Assembly (NCBI RefSeq): GCF_009689585.1
Contig: NZ_AP018694.1
Span: forward strand, 3,053,001 to 3,117,000
Source of the DNA: Aquipluma nitroreducens
Lineage (GTDB): Bacteria > Bacteroidota > Bacteroidia > Bacteroidales > Prolixibacteraceae
Length of the DNA: 64,000 nucleotides
Reading direction: 5' to 3'
Shown: positions 25,020 to 34,904 of the stretch, piece by piece
How the letters are laid out: each line of letters starts with the position of its first letter
How positions within the stretch are numbered: position 1 is the stretch's first letter
The notes under the pieces: generated by a model
What the model saw: the letters and a program-made list of their open reading frames with translations, nothing else
Database searches by the model: none
What the model was told of the DNA's origin: nothing
Program-made: the position numbers and the translations under genes

Positions 25020-25169
25020 GAGCCTGTCGGACTTAGCTTTTTAACGTCCTTAGCTTTTCATATCTGAAATGCACTTGTTCGATATCAGTTAAATATTCAA
25101 TTCTCAGTGGCCTAACTGCCAATTATATTAACTATTTTCGCTTTCTGGATTAAAGTCCGACAGACTCCT
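25020..25169. mobile_element. Small inverted-repeat element (MITE-like)
   Basis: About 150 bp ending in near-perfect inverted repeats: AGCCTGTCGGACTTA at the left (25021-25035) and TAAAGTCCGACAGACT at the right (25151-25166). It contains no gene, so it must be mobilised in trans if at all. It cuts the GH78 pseudogene. A clean target duplication is not visible. Confidence 0.6.
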
Positions 25170-25592
25170 AGGTCTCGGCAGAAATTTAGATCAGACATAG
25201 AGAGCTGAAATGTCAGATAAAATCTCAACTAAATTACTTTGGCGTAAAAATCGGGATAGAACTGGATTCCCTCTATTGGAGTAAAAAATTTATGAATTGA
25301 TTACTTGAAGACCATTTTAAATAAGACACCGGAACACTCATTTTACATTCAATTATGGAAGAGCTGGAATATATTGAAACCAGAAGAAAAAAATAGAAAA
25401 GGCAATTTAAAATTTATCCATAACAAAACATAAGCAAACAGTTGATGTACTGCAATTGTAGATATAAAATGCTTCAAAACGAATGACCAGTTTTACATCG
25501 TTTTTGTGGGTTCATTGACTAATCTTTTTGAAAAGAATTTGCAATAAATCAATTTGATTAGTTATTTTATCAGTTTAAAAGTTTAAAATAGT
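25170..25592. other. Intergenic stretch with decayed sequence
   Basis: About 420 bp of AT-rich DNA. One frame near 25330-25400 (LILHSIMEELEYIETRRKK) looks like a coding remnant but is too short and broken to assign. No RNA gene seen. Confidence 0.4.
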
Positions 25593-26501
25593 ATGGGTGT
25601 TTTTTTGAAAGAAAAGCGTTGGCTGGTATATGCTATTCTAGCTGCTGCTAGTTGGGGAATTTGGGGAATTTTAACAAAGTTTATTTCCGGTGACATCAAT
25701 CCTTTTGCAACCCATTTTATGTTTACTGTGGGTGCGTTGTTTACTTTACCTTTGGTACTTCGGAACTGCAAAATAAAGGAAGCGAATGTCAAAGGCATTT
25801 CCCTCGGAATTGGTGCGAGCATTCTTGCAGTAATAGGAAATGTGTCTATTTACCAGTCTTTTAATATGGGAGGACAGGCTGCTGTGATAATTCCTTTAAC
25901 TAATCTTTACCCATTAATTACCATTGTAATAGCACTTCTGATTTTTAAGGAAAAGTTAAACTGGATAAATGGATTGGGTATTTTTATTGTTATTCCTGCT
26001 ATACTATTGTTATCTGGCCAATCCAGCTTTTTTGATGGTTCTGATGTATTCTATAAAAATATTGAATTTCAGGTCTGGCTGATATTTGCAATTCTTACAC
26101 TTTTTTTATTTGGAATCTTCAGCGCTTTGCAAAAAGTAATTTCCAATTATCTTTCTACCGGGTGGGCTTATTTAAGTTTTGTTGTTTCTTCTGTTTTGGT
26201 TTCGGTTTGTTTTTTCGCTTTTGGCCTGATCGATTTTAATTTTTCAGAAAAAACATTTTGGCTTGGATCATCAGCTGGGTTCCTTGATGGACTGGGAGTC
26301 TTATCCATTTACTGGGCCTATCAGGTCAAAGGCAAAGCCTCTAAGGTCAGTTCAATTGCTGCAGCCTTGCAGCAAGTATTTACCGTCATTTTGGCTATTG
26401 TTTTCCTAGACGAGATGCTTAGTTTAGATGCATCTATTGGTATTTTTCTTGCAATTCTGGGAGCCTATCTACTTTCGTTTGAGACGACAAAGACGAGTTA
26501 A
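25593..26501 (+). CDS. EamA-family (DMT) inner-membrane transporter
   Basis: A 302-aa protein with about ten hydrophobic helices in two homologous halves, the standard EamA layout (start WLVYAILAAASWGIWGILTK; second half AFGLIDFNF onward). Members export or import small metabolites, including sugars and amino acids; the substrate cannot be told here. It lies between the GH78/GH140-like pair and a convergent membrane regulator-like gene. A second EamA gene is found at 44848. Confidence 0.85.
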   Translation: MGVFLKEKRWLVYAILAAASWGIWGILTKFISGDINPFATHFMFTVGALFTLPLVLRNCKIKEANVKGISLGIGASILAVIGNVSIYQSFNMGGQAAVIIPLTNLYPLITIVIALLIFKEKLNWINGLGIFIVIPAILLLSGQSSFFDGSDVFYKNIEFQVWLIFAILTLFLFGIFSALQKVISNYLSTGWAYLSFVVSSVLVSVCFFAFGLIDFNFSEKTFWLGSSAGFLDGLGVLSIYWAYQVKGKASKVSSIAAALQQVFTVILAIVFLDEMLSLDASIGIFLAILGAYLLSFETTKTS

Positions 26502-26514
26502 ATTCAGGATAGTT

Positions 26515-27804
26515 TTATTTTTCAAAATTATCTTCATATTTCAGGTCACCATTCGAATTGAACAATCTGACATAATCAAATGCACCGGAACCTTTTGTTA
26601 CAAAACGGATTCCTTTAATCGATCCGAGCGGTTTTTTATACAAGCATGAAAAAATAGTATCCTGCCCATTAATAAACCTAGCCTTGTTTTCATTCAATTG
26701 AATCTTAATAATATTCCATGAAGCCATATCTGAACTTAAATTTGTTAGGTCATTGTATTTACCATTCAGGAGCACATCTCCAACCGTAACTTCCGACCAT
26801 CTATGACATCCCCTTTGAACAAACATGACAGAAACCAGACCATTCTCTCCGATAATTCTGAATTCAACATCGTAGCAACTAATGCCCCCATTTTCCGGAG
26901 AATTCTTATATTTTACTTCCATTTCACTGTTATCGGCTGAAAGTCCGAAGTCTTTATATAGCATATTTTCAAGGTAATACACTGTATTTGATTTAAATCC
27001 CTGCTTGGTAAGGTCGGCAGGCGAGAGATACAAGAGGCTGTCATTATTTTGATCCATTACTTTATTTTCCAGTGGAAGTACAAATTTTCGCTGTGCAAAA
27101 TTATCATTGTTAAAATAGTAACTGGTCCATCCATCTGATAGTACATGCACCTTAATAGATGAATATATTTTGCCATCTATCCACAAACGAATAGTGTAAA
27201 ATCCAGGCGTTTCAAAACAATGATTAATCAAATGTCTGCTTTTATCTAGTTTTTCTATCAAAGTAGAATCTTCAGCCTCATGTTCGTCAAAATCAATGTA
27301 AATTTCCTGATTTTTAATTTTCGAAATGTCATAATTTATGGAAACGGTATAAGGTACAGTGCCTGATAAGTTATCGGCATAAAATACTGTAGACTCGTCA
27401 ATGGAATGAAAATGTACAGTTAAAATAATAATAATAAATAATACTGCTACTCCTCCCAAAATGAGTATTCTTTTGTATGAACTGTTTATATTCCATTTAT
27501 CTGAATGCCTGAAGTAGAATCCTGTTTTATTATTTTTTGTTTGCACAAATGACAGCCAATCTTTATATCCTAAAAACATTGCCAACGCATCTTTGGTGGC
27601 CGACTGCGGAGTATATATGTTTTTATATTTAACTTTCCCAAATAGCCTTTTAAGAGTTTGTGCACTGATGGAGATGTTTGTGTCTTCAAGTATCAGTTGG
27701 CTTAAATTCCTATATTCATTATCAGTCCACAATGAGATGCTTTCCCAATTGAGCTTTTTCTCAATTTCCTTAATAATTTCTTTTATAAAATAAACATCAT
27801 TCAT
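26515..27804 (-). CDS. Single-span membrane protein with cytoplasmic N-terminus, possible sensor
   Basis: A 429-aa protein. Residues 1-95 are a soluble helical domain (ISISAQTLKRLFGKVKY, TKDALAMFLGYKDWLSFV) of a kind seen in Bacteroidota proteins, possibly a helix-turn-helix-like or signalling module. One membrane segment follows at about 112-131 (ILILGGVAVLFIIIILTV). The rest would be periplasmic: a PKD-like beta domain (VFYADNLSGTVPYTVSINYD) and a further beta-rich region. It is convergent with the transporter and divergent from the paralogue pair at 28048, sharing a 243-bp spacer with it. A role in sensing glycans for this locus is a guess. Confidence 0.6.
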   Translation of the reverse strand: MNDVYFIKEIIKEIEKKLNWESISLWTDNEYRNLSQLILEDTNISISAQTLKRLFGKVKYKNIYTPQSATKDALAMFLGYKDWLSFVQTKNNKTGFYFRHSDKWNINSSYKRILILGGVAVLFIIIILTVHFHSIDESTVFYADNLSGTVPYTVSINYDISKIKNQEIYIDFDEHEAEDSTLIEKLDKSRHLINHCFETPGFYTIRLWIDGKIYSSIKVHVLSDGWTSYYFNNDNFAQRKFVLPLENKVMDQNNDSLLYLSPADLTKQGFKSNTVYYLENMLYKDFGLSADNSEMEVKYKNSPENGGISCYDVEFRIIGENGLVSVMFVQRGCHRWSEVTVGDVLLNGKYNDLTNLSSDMASWNIIKIQLNENKARFINGQDTIFSCLYKKPLGSIKGIRFVTKGSGAFDYVRLFNSNGDLKYEDNFEK

Positions 27805-28047
27805 ACTACTGGGCTATATGATGAGAGATTCTTCATTCAGTTAATAACTAAAACCCTATTGTTCAGTTGCTTAAACGAATGTATAGGTTTTGTACAAACT
27901 TTGAATACAATTGATTTGTAAATTGAAAACAAAACTGGTGTAAATTGTCAAGAAAAACAAACGGAAATTGAATTTCAAAATTCTATTTTTTAGGATTGAA
28001 ACTGCGAAACTTGAATTGTTGAGTAACGAATAATTTACTAGGAAACA

Positions 28048-29676
28048 ATGCGATATATAAATATTATTTTCATTTTGATGTGGGCCGGATTATTTCAGAC
28101 TAACCAGAGTTTAGGCCAAAATGGTGTGAAGGACACAATTATTTTTTGTACACATAAAGTTGTTCTTGATAATCAGAATAAATTAATTCCATGGTTCACC
28201 CCGGTGGAAAATGCCTATGATCATTTTCTTCGCTTGAGATGGGATTTTATCAAGAACAAAGTACCAAATTCACCTGGTCCTCATCCAAGGTCGAAATATC
28301 CGCAATATTATTTTTATTGCGGTTTCAAAAATAATAATGTATTAGAGTATGATACATGGATGAACGATGTAGCTGAAAAAATGCCCAATTGGTTTGAAAA
28401 TGCGCGTCTATATTATGCTTATACTGGTGATCCCAGTGTAATGACAATTGTAAAAAATATGATGGAATATTATATCACTCACGGTACAAGTCCTGCTAAT
28501 TTTGTCTGGCCAAATTTCCCATACACTACCACAAATGCGGGAGACACGATCTTTCAAGGCTTTACAACTGCATCCCGGTTTAAGTTGCATGAAATACAAG
28601 TTGACCATGCAGGAGAGATGGGATTGGCTTATTACAGAATGTACCTTTATAGCGGTGAAAAGAAATACCTGAATGCCGCACTTCATGTAGCAAATGTTCT
28701 TGCCGCAAATGCAAGAATTGGTACTGCTGATAAATCGGTTTGGCCTTATCGTGTAATAATGGATTCAGGAAAGATTACTGCAGAATACGGTGCCAATTGG
28801 ACTGGTTGTTATATGTTGATGGATAATTTGGTTAGAGACAATTTGGGTAATGTGGCTTTTTATAAGGAAGCTCTTATCAAAGCAAGAAATTTCATCTTGC
28901 AATTTCCTATGAAAACCGGTTATTGGACAGATGGTCATACTGATACCGATGTTAACAGCAATACCTATAAAAGTAATTTGAGTGCCAGCAATACTACACT
29001 GTGCATGTTTGATTACGCTGAATTGAATCCAAACTGGAAGGAAGATATTCCAAAATTAATCAAATGGACTGAAGACTATTTTGTTTCCAGGTCAGCTCAA
29101 GGTGAACCTTCTACGATGTGGGGAGCCAATATTGTAGGGGAACAAGACTCCTTTATGTATAAAATGGATTATCAAACGGCACGGTATGCTGCAGTTTGTG
29201 CCCGATGGTACGCGGTTTCAGGAGATGAATCCTACAAAGAAAAAGCATATCGCTCTCTTAATTGGGTGACCTATTGCAACGATTCCACCGGCAAGGCTTT
29301 CGAAAGCCCTGTCAGCAAAGGAATTTCAACCTGGTGGTCTGATTGTTACGGTGAATGTCCCCGAATGTTTTACCAGGCTTTTGCCGGTGTTCCGGAATTT
29401 GCGCCACCGCACGAAAACCACATTCTTTATTCTGAAGGGATACTTAAAAATATTAGTTATGATAAGGGTATGGTGTCGTATGTTGCAACCTCAGCCAATG
29501 GTATAGAATACCTGAGGCTGGCATTTAAGCCAAAAATGGTAAAATTAAATGGAAAAGAAATTTGGAATGACAATTCGTTGGACTCAGATACATATAAGGT
29601 TAAGAACCTGGACGGTGGTGGCTATTCTGTTATTATAAAGAGACTTAAAAAAGGAGAAGTTATCATTGTTGAATGA
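28048..29676 (+). CDS. Secreted protein of unknown function, probable alpha/alpha-barrel enzyme (paralogue A)
   Basis: A 542-aa protein with a signal peptide (cleavage after SLGQ). Regularly spaced helix-like repeats (WFENARLYYAYTGDPSVM, GLAYYRMYLYSGEKKYLNAA, YAAVCARWYAVSGDESYKE) suggest an (alpha/alpha) toroid as in polysaccharide lyases, epimerases and several hydrolase families. The C-terminal 100 residues form a small beta domain. I cannot name the family. It is the first of a tandem pair; the central part is nearly identical in DNA to the next gene while the ends are much more divergent. Probably acts on the glycan targeted by the nearby SusC/D system. Confidence 0.65.
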   Translation: MRYINIIFILMWAGLFQTNQSLGQNGVKDTIIFCTHKVVLDNQNKLIPWFTPVENAYDHFLRLRWDFIKNKVPNSPGPHPRSKYPQYYFYCGFKNNNVLEYDTWMNDVAEKMPNWFENARLYYAYTGDPSVMTIVKNMMEYYITHGTSPANFVWPNFPYTTTNAGDTIFQGFTTASRFKLHEIQVDHAGEMGLAYYRMYLYSGEKKYLNAALHVANVLAANARIGTADKSVWPYRVIMDSGKITAEYGANWTGCYMLMDNLVRDNLGNVAFYKEALIKARNFILQFPMKTGYWTDGHTDTDVNSNTYKSNLSASNTTLCMFDYAELNPNWKEDIPKLIKWTEDYFVSRSAQGEPSTMWGANIVGEQDSFMYKMDYQTARYAAVCARWYAVSGDESYKEKAYRSLNWVTYCNDSTGKAFESPVSKGISTWWSDCYGECPRMFYQAFAGVPEFAPPHENHILYSEGILKNISYDKGMVSYVATSANGIEYLRLAFKPKMVKLNGKEIWNDNSLDSDTYKVKNLDGGGYSVIIKRLKKGEVIIVE

Positions 29677-29806
29677 GATTCTCTTGTACCAATATTATAA
29701 TACACTCTACACCAGAAGATAAATATGGAAGGAAATTTTGGTAATGAGTAGATTGAATTTTCAATATGAGATATTTTAAAGTAGAAACACAATTAAAAGT
29801 AAAACG

Positions 29807-31480
29807 ATGTTAAATTTAAGATCAGACATAAAAAAGATTGGTTTATTTATCACTGGTATTTTTATTACTACCTGTCTGTTTGCACAAACAACTTCAAACA
29901 GGAATTCGGCAACGCCCGACACCATTGCCTACCACAAAGTTGTTTTGGACTATCAGTCGAAACTTATCTCCTGGATAACGCCACAATCCAAAGCTTACGA
30001 CCAGTTCCTGCATCAACGTTGGAATTTTATTAAAACAAAAGTGCCAAATTCTCCGGGTCCTGCACCCAGATCAAATTATCCGCAATATTATTTCTATGCC
30101 TCTTTTGTGATAAAAGATGGGAAAATGGAAATTAAGGATTGGATGAATGATGTTGCGGAAAAACTTCCCAACTGGTTTGAAAGTGCCAGACTTTATTATG
30201 CTTATACCGGTGATTTAAGTGTAATGAAAATAGTGAAGGATCTTATGGATTACTCCCTGGAACATGGCACAAGCCCAGCAACATTTGCATGGCCAAATTT
30301 TCCATATACAACAACCAATCCTGGGGACACGGAATTTTTGGGATTCACTAGGCAGGGGCATTTGGCTCTTCACGAGGTCCAGGTTGACCATGCAGGAGAT
30401 ATGGGATTGGCTTATTACAGAATGTACCTTTATAGCGGTGAAAAGAAATACCTGAATGCCGCACTTCATGTAGCAAATGTTCTTGCCGCAAATGCAAGAA
30501 TTGGTACTGCTGATAAATCGGTTTGGCCTTATCGTGTAATAATGGATTCAGGAAAGATTACTGCAGAATACGGTGCCAATTGGGCTGGTTGTTATATGTT
30601 GATGGATAATCTGGTTAGAGACAATTTGGGTAATGTGGCTTTTTATAAGGAAGCTCTTATCAAAGCAAGAAATTTCATCTTGCAATTTCCTATGGAAACC
30701 GGTTATTGGACAGATGGTCATACTGATACCGATGTTAACAGCAATACCTATAAAAGTAATATGAGTGCCAGCAATACTACACTGTGTATGTTTGATTACG
30801 CTGAATTGGATCCAAACTGGAAGGTAGATATTCCAAAATTAATCAAATGGACCGAAGATAATTTTGTGTTTCGCTGCGCACCCGGAGAGCCAGCAACGCA
30901 ATGGGGAGCTAATATTGTAGGCGAACAGGATGGGTATTTGCCTAAAATGGATTATCAGACTGCCCGTTATGGGGCAGAATGTGCCCGTTGGTATGCCGTT
31001 TCAGGGGATAAAACGTATAAAGAAAAAGCTTATCGTTCGTTAAATTGGGTAACTTATTGCAATACTGAGGAGGGGCTGGCAAATGAAAGTCCGGTTAGTT
31101 CAATTGATACCTGGTGGTCTGATTGCTATGGTGAATGTCCAAGGATGTTTTATCAAGCTTTTGCCGCAATACCTGAATGGGCGCCGCAGGGAGAAAACCA
31201 TATTCTTTATTCAGAAGGGATATTGAAGAATGTAGCCTATCAATCAAAAGAAGTTCAATATACTCCTACTAACAATATTGGAACCGAATTTTTACGACTT
31301 GATTTTAAGCCAGCTAAAATAACTATAGAAGGTACTGCGATTTCTGAAAACAGAGATGTTCATAACGACACCTATAAACTTAAGGATCTTGGGAATGGGG
31401 ATTATTCCTTAATTGTCAATCATAAGCATTCTGGTAGAATTGTAATTTCAGAAAATAAGAAAGAACCATTGAATAAATAA
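29807..31480 (+). CDS. Secreted protein of unknown function, probable alpha/alpha-barrel enzyme (paralogue B)
   Basis: A 557-aa protein with a signal peptide ending near LFAQ. It is the tandem paralogue of the previous gene with the same layout: helical repeats (WFESARLYYAYTGDLSVMKI, GAECARWYAVSGDKTYKEKA), a conserved STWWSDCYGECPRMFYQAFA-like block (here DTWWSDCYGECPRMFYQAFA) and a C-terminal beta domain. The stretch 30390-30830 matches 28609-29049 almost base for base. The conserved Trp, Asp, Tyr and Cys residues around the DCYGECPRMF block are candidates for a binding or catalytic site, but this is only inference. Confidence 0.65.
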   Translation: MLNLRSDIKKIGLFITGIFITTCLFAQTTSNRNSATPDTIAYHKVVLDYQSKLISWITPQSKAYDQFLHQRWNFIKTKVPNSPGPAPRSNYPQYYFYASFVIKDGKMEIKDWMNDVAEKLPNWFESARLYYAYTGDLSVMKIVKDLMDYSLEHGTSPATFAWPNFPYTTTNPGDTEFLGFTRQGHLALHEVQVDHAGDMGLAYYRMYLYSGEKKYLNAALHVANVLAANARIGTADKSVWPYRVIMDSGKITAEYGANWAGCYMLMDNLVRDNLGNVAFYKEALIKARNFILQFPMETGYWTDGHTDTDVNSNTYKSNMSASNTTLCMFDYAELDPNWKVDIPKLIKWTEDNFVFRCAPGEPATQWGANIVGEQDGYLPKMDYQTARYGAECARWYAVSGDKTYKEKAYRSLNWVTYCNTEEGLANESPVSSIDTWWSDCYGECPRMFYQAFAAIPEWAPQGENHILYSEGILKNVAYQSKEVQYTPTNNIGTEFLRLDFKPAKITIEGTAISENRDVHNDTYKLKDLGNGDYSLIVNHKHSGRIVISENKKEPLNK

Positions 31481-31506
31481 TCAATTAATAAAAAGGAGTA
31501 ATAAAA

Positions 31507-31620
31507 AACAACCTGGATGAGGTATTGGCAGAGATTGCCGAAACCACCCCGTTCATTTACAAATATGAAAATGATAAAATAGTTATAAACCCTAAATCAT
31601 TAGCCTATGGAAAGATTTAA
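31507..31620 (+). pseudogene. Fragment of a FecR anti-sigma C-terminus or STN domain
   Basis: A 37-codon open stretch without a start reads LDEVLAEIAETTPFIYKYEN and then DKIVI, the typical ending of DUF4974 at the FecR C-terminus, or of the STN domain of SusC-like proteins. It lies just upstream of a SusC gene that has no STN domain. Many SusC genes follow an ECF sigma/FecR pair, so this may be all that is left of one. Confidence 0.6.
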
Positions 31621-31638
31621 AAGATTACAAAAGCAAAA

Positions 31639-31692
31639 AGCTTGCAGATGTTTGCTCCAACAACAAGCTTGCAGATGTTTGCTCCAACAACA
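31639..31692 (+). repeat. 27-bp unit in perfect tandem duplication
   Basis: Two identical units beginning AGCTTGCAGATG and ending CAACAACA, followed by a partial third (AGCTTA). They lie about 65 bp before the susC start, in its leader region. Confidence 0.9.
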
Positions 31693-31755
31693 AGCTTAAA
31701 AGTTAAACAAACAACACCTAACAGTGACATTTACTAATTCAAACATTTTAAATTT

Positions 31756-34700
31756 ATGAAAAAAAGTAACAATGGTGCCTTTTTATTCCATCGATGGGAA
31801 TTTTATGCACATGTTTTTAAAATTATGAAAATAACAATATTCCTTTTCCTGATCGCAATCGGCAGCGTTATAGCTAATTCTTCGTATTCGCAGAATACGA
31901 TGTCCAATCTACAGCCTGAAAGAAGGGTAATTACGGGTAAGGTTACCGATTCTTCCGGAGCCCTGATACCCGGTGTAACCGTACTGGTAAAAGGTACAAC
32001 TATTGGGACAATTACTGATGAGAATGGTAATTATTCGATTTCTAACATTACTGAAAATGCATCATTGAAATTTTCGTTTGTGGGAATGAAGACACAGGAA
32101 ATAGCTATTGGATCCAGAACAACTATTAATGTGGTATTAGCTGAAGAAACAGTTGGAATTGATGAGGTTGTGGCTGTTGGTTATGGTGTACAAAAGAAAG
32201 TGAACCTTACTGGGGCTTTATCTACTGTTACATCTAAGGAACTGGAAGGCAAGTCAATTACTAACATATCCTCTGCTTTGCAAGGAACAATGGTGGGTGT
32301 AACGGCTATAGTGAACAATGGACAACCGGGCAGAGACCAAGCGACCATACGCGTTCGTGGTATTGGCACGTTAGGAAATAGTGATGCTATGATTATAGTG
32401 GATGGAATTGTAGGATTTATGAATGATATAAACCCCGCTGATATTGAATCGATAACAGTATTGAAAGATGCAGCTTCGGCTGCTATTTACGGTTCGCGGG
32501 CTGCAAATGGTGTAATATTGATCACTACAAAAAAAGGTAAAAAAGGGGAGATTACGGCTCATTACAATCTGGATTTTGGACAGCAAAAAATGACCGCTGT
32601 TCCTGATGTTCTTAATTCATGGGAGTCGTCAACACTTTACAATGAAGCACTCGTAAACGAAGGTAAATTACCCAAATACAGTGCTGCAGAAATTCAAAAA
32701 TTTAAAGATGGTTCAGATCCTGAAAATTATCCTAATACAGACTGGTACAAATTATTTTGGACGGGTAATGGAATTCAGCAAAACCATTCTTTTGATATAA
32801 GCGGGGGAAACGAAAAGACCCAAAGTTATCTATCTGTGGGTTATCTTAATCAAAATGGGCTCGTTAAACAGTCAAGTAATGACCGCTATACAACACACTT
32901 TAAGATTGATACTCAATTGAGACCCCATATAAAACTAAGCAGCAAAATTGCTTATTCGCAGCAACTATTCCATGAACCTGTTAGTAATATTCATAGTCTG
33001 GATTTCGGGTTTTTACTCTTGTCACTTAACCAGACAGCCCGAGTCGTACCAAATAAAATAAATGGCTATAATGGGTACAGTGACGAAGGTAACCCTGTTG
33101 CTGTGCTTAATGGTGGTTCTAACAATTTTAACAAAACAAACCAGCTATCAGCTATTTTTCAAGCTGACGTAGAAATATTAAAAGATTTGCATTTTATACC
33201 AATGCTTGGCTACACTTCTACTATTTTACAATCAAAAACCAGAATTAATGACCTTCAATACTATGATGTTTATACTGGTGTACCAAGCATATGGCAAGGA
33301 CCTAACAAAGTAGCCAGCAGCAGTAGTTTTTCCAACAATTTGACATTGCAGGCATTGCTGCAATACAATAAAACATTTGGCGAGCATGATTTGAATTTTC
33401 TGGGTGGATATTCACAGGAACATAACAAATATGATTACTTGTTTGGCAGCAGATACGGATATCTGAATAATGCTTTGTCCGAGTTGGATGCTGGGCCAGT
33501 TACAGGCCAGCAGAATAGCGGAAATTCATCTGAATATGCTTTGCAATCGATCTTCGGAAGGATCAATTACTCCTTTAGAAAAAAATATTTATTGGAAGGA
33601 AATGTCAGGGATGACGGATCATCGCGTTTTGCCCCGTCAAACCGTTGGGCCATATTCCCTTCAGCATCTGTGGGTTGGCGTATTTCAGAAGAACCATTTT
33701 TTGAACCGGTGAAAAAAATAGTTACAGATTTGAAATTTAGGGGGTCTTGGGGTATGCTCGGGAACCAGAATATTGGGACCTATCCTTATCAGGCAACGAT
33801 TGCTTCAGGCCAGAATTATACATTTGGAGGCCAGACAGTAGATGGTATCTCTCCCATAAATGGAGTCAATGCAAATATTAAATGGGAAAGCACTGAAACA
33901 ACGGATATTGGTTTTGATGCCGTCTTATTGAAAGGAAAGGCAAGCTTTACAGCCGATTATTTTATACGCAATACCTCTGATATTCTATTGCCATTACCTG
34001 TAATGAGCGCTTTTGGTTTAAACGTCCCGGTAATCAATGCAGGTAGTGTGCAGAATAAAGGGCTTGAATTGTTGGCGGGATATCATTTGAGAAAACGCGA
34101 TTTTACCTTTGATGTGAATGCAAATGTCTCTATTATAAAGAATGAGATAACAAGTTTAGCAGGTACTGGTCCGTTTCCGAATGGCTCTACCATTCAGTCC
34201 GTAGGTTTACCTATTAATTCATTATATGGTTTGGTGGCCGATGGACTTTTCCAAAATCAGGCAGAAATTGATAGCCATGCAGATCAGTCATCAATGGGAG
34301 GGCCGGTTGCTCCTGGTGATATCAAATATAAAGATTTGAATAATGATAAAGTTATTGATAGTAAGGACAGACAATTTCTGGGTTCTTATTTCCCTAAAAC
34401 TACCTATGGCATCAATATTAGTGCCAGTTATAAAGGATTTGATGCTGTTTTGTTCCTGCAGGGCGTAGGAGGGGTAAAATCATTTGTGTCCGGTCGAATA
34501 TTGGGTTCGCTTTATGACAAGAATGGGGCTCCAACCAGTATTTGGTGGGACCGCTGGACTCCTACAAATCCTAACGCATCTTTTCCGCGTGTTTGGAATT
34601 CATATTCTCAAAATGATCCAAGTGCTGTTCCTTCTTCCTTCTGGGTACGTGATGCGAGTTATATAAGACTTAAAAATGTGCAGATTGGTTATACGTTGCC

Positions 34701-34878
34701 TGTCAAATTGTTGGCCAGAACAGGTGTCAAAAATGCAAGAATATTTTGGACAGGTAAGGATATTCTCACAATTACGAAGTTTTATAAATGGGTAGATCCT
34801 GAAGCTCCTATTGGTGGAAACAGTGCTACTTATCCGATGGTAATGGTTAATTCCTTGGGTATAAATTTAACATTCTAA
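31756..34878 (+). CDS. susC: SusC/RagA-family TonB-linked outer-membrane transporter
   Basis: A 1,040-aa protein. A long N-terminal segment with signal peptide (ITIFLFLIAIGSVIANSSYS) precedes a carboxypeptidase-regulatory-like domain (about residues 58-140; ITGKVTDSSGALIPGVTVLV), a TonB-dependent plug (about 150-270; RVRGIGTLGNSDAMIIVDGI, DAASAAIYGSRAANGVILIT) and the beta-barrel, ending in an aromatic residue (GINLTF). No STN domain is present, so it should not work directly with a FecR-type anti-sigma factor. SusC transporters import oligosaccharides with TonB energy, and the SusD-like lipoprotein gene begins 26 bp downstream. Cargo is probably the product of the surrounding hydrolases. Confidence 0.95.
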   Translation: MKKSNNGAFLFHRWEFYAHVFKIMKITIFLFLIAIGSVIANSSYSQNTMSNLQPERRVITGKVTDSSGALIPGVTVLVKGTTIGTITDENGNYSISNITENASLKFSFVGMKTQEIAIGSRTTINVVLAEETVGIDEVVAVGYGVQKKVNLTGALSTVTSKELEGKSITNISSALQGTMVGVTAIVNNGQPGRDQATIRVRGIGTLGNSDAMIIVDGIVGFMNDINPADIESITVLKDAASAAIYGSRAANGVILITTKKGKKGEITAHYNLDFGQQKMTAVPDVLNSWESSTLYNEALVNEGKLPKYSAAEIQKFKDGSDPENYPNTDWYKLFWTGNGIQQNHSFDISGGNEKTQSYLSVGYLNQNGLVKQSSNDRYTTHFKIDTQLRPHIKLSSKIAYSQQLFHEPVSNIHSLDFGFLLLSLNQTARVVPNKINGYNGYSDEGNPVAVLNGGSNNFNKTNQLSAIFQADVEILKDLHFIPMLGYTSTILQSKTRINDLQYYDVYTGVPSIWQGPNKVASSSSFSNNLTLQALLQYNKTFGEHDLNFLGGYSQEHNKYDYLFGSRYGYLNNALSELDAGPVTGQQNSGNSSEYALQSIFGRINYSFRKKYLLEGNVRDDGSSRFAPSNRWAIFPSASVGWRISEEPFFEPVKKIVTDLKFRGSWGMLGNQNIGTYPYQATIASGQNYTFGGQTVDGISPINGVNANIKWESTETTDIGFDAVLLKGKASFTADYFIRNTSDILLPLPVMSAFGLNVPVINAGSVQNKGLELLAGYHLRKRDFTFDVNANVSIIKNEITSLAGTGPFPNGSTIQSVGLPINSLYGLVADGLFQNQAEIDSHADQSSMGGPVAPGDIKYKDLNNDKVIDSKDRQFLGSYFPKTTYGINISASYKGFDAVLFLQGVGGVKSFVSGRILGSLYDKNGAPTSIWWDRWTPTNPNASFPRVWNSYSQNDPSAVPSSFWVRDASYIRLKNVQIGYTLPVKLLARTGVKNARIFWTGKDILTITKFYKWVDPEAPIGGNSATYPMVMVNSLGINLTF

Positions 34879-34904
34879 TTATTGCACCTTAATTAAATAT
34901 AACT

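Noticed and set aside
31639-31692. CRISPR or RNA repeat at the susC leader
   Set aside because: Only two abutting 27-bp units without spacers: a simple tandem duplication.
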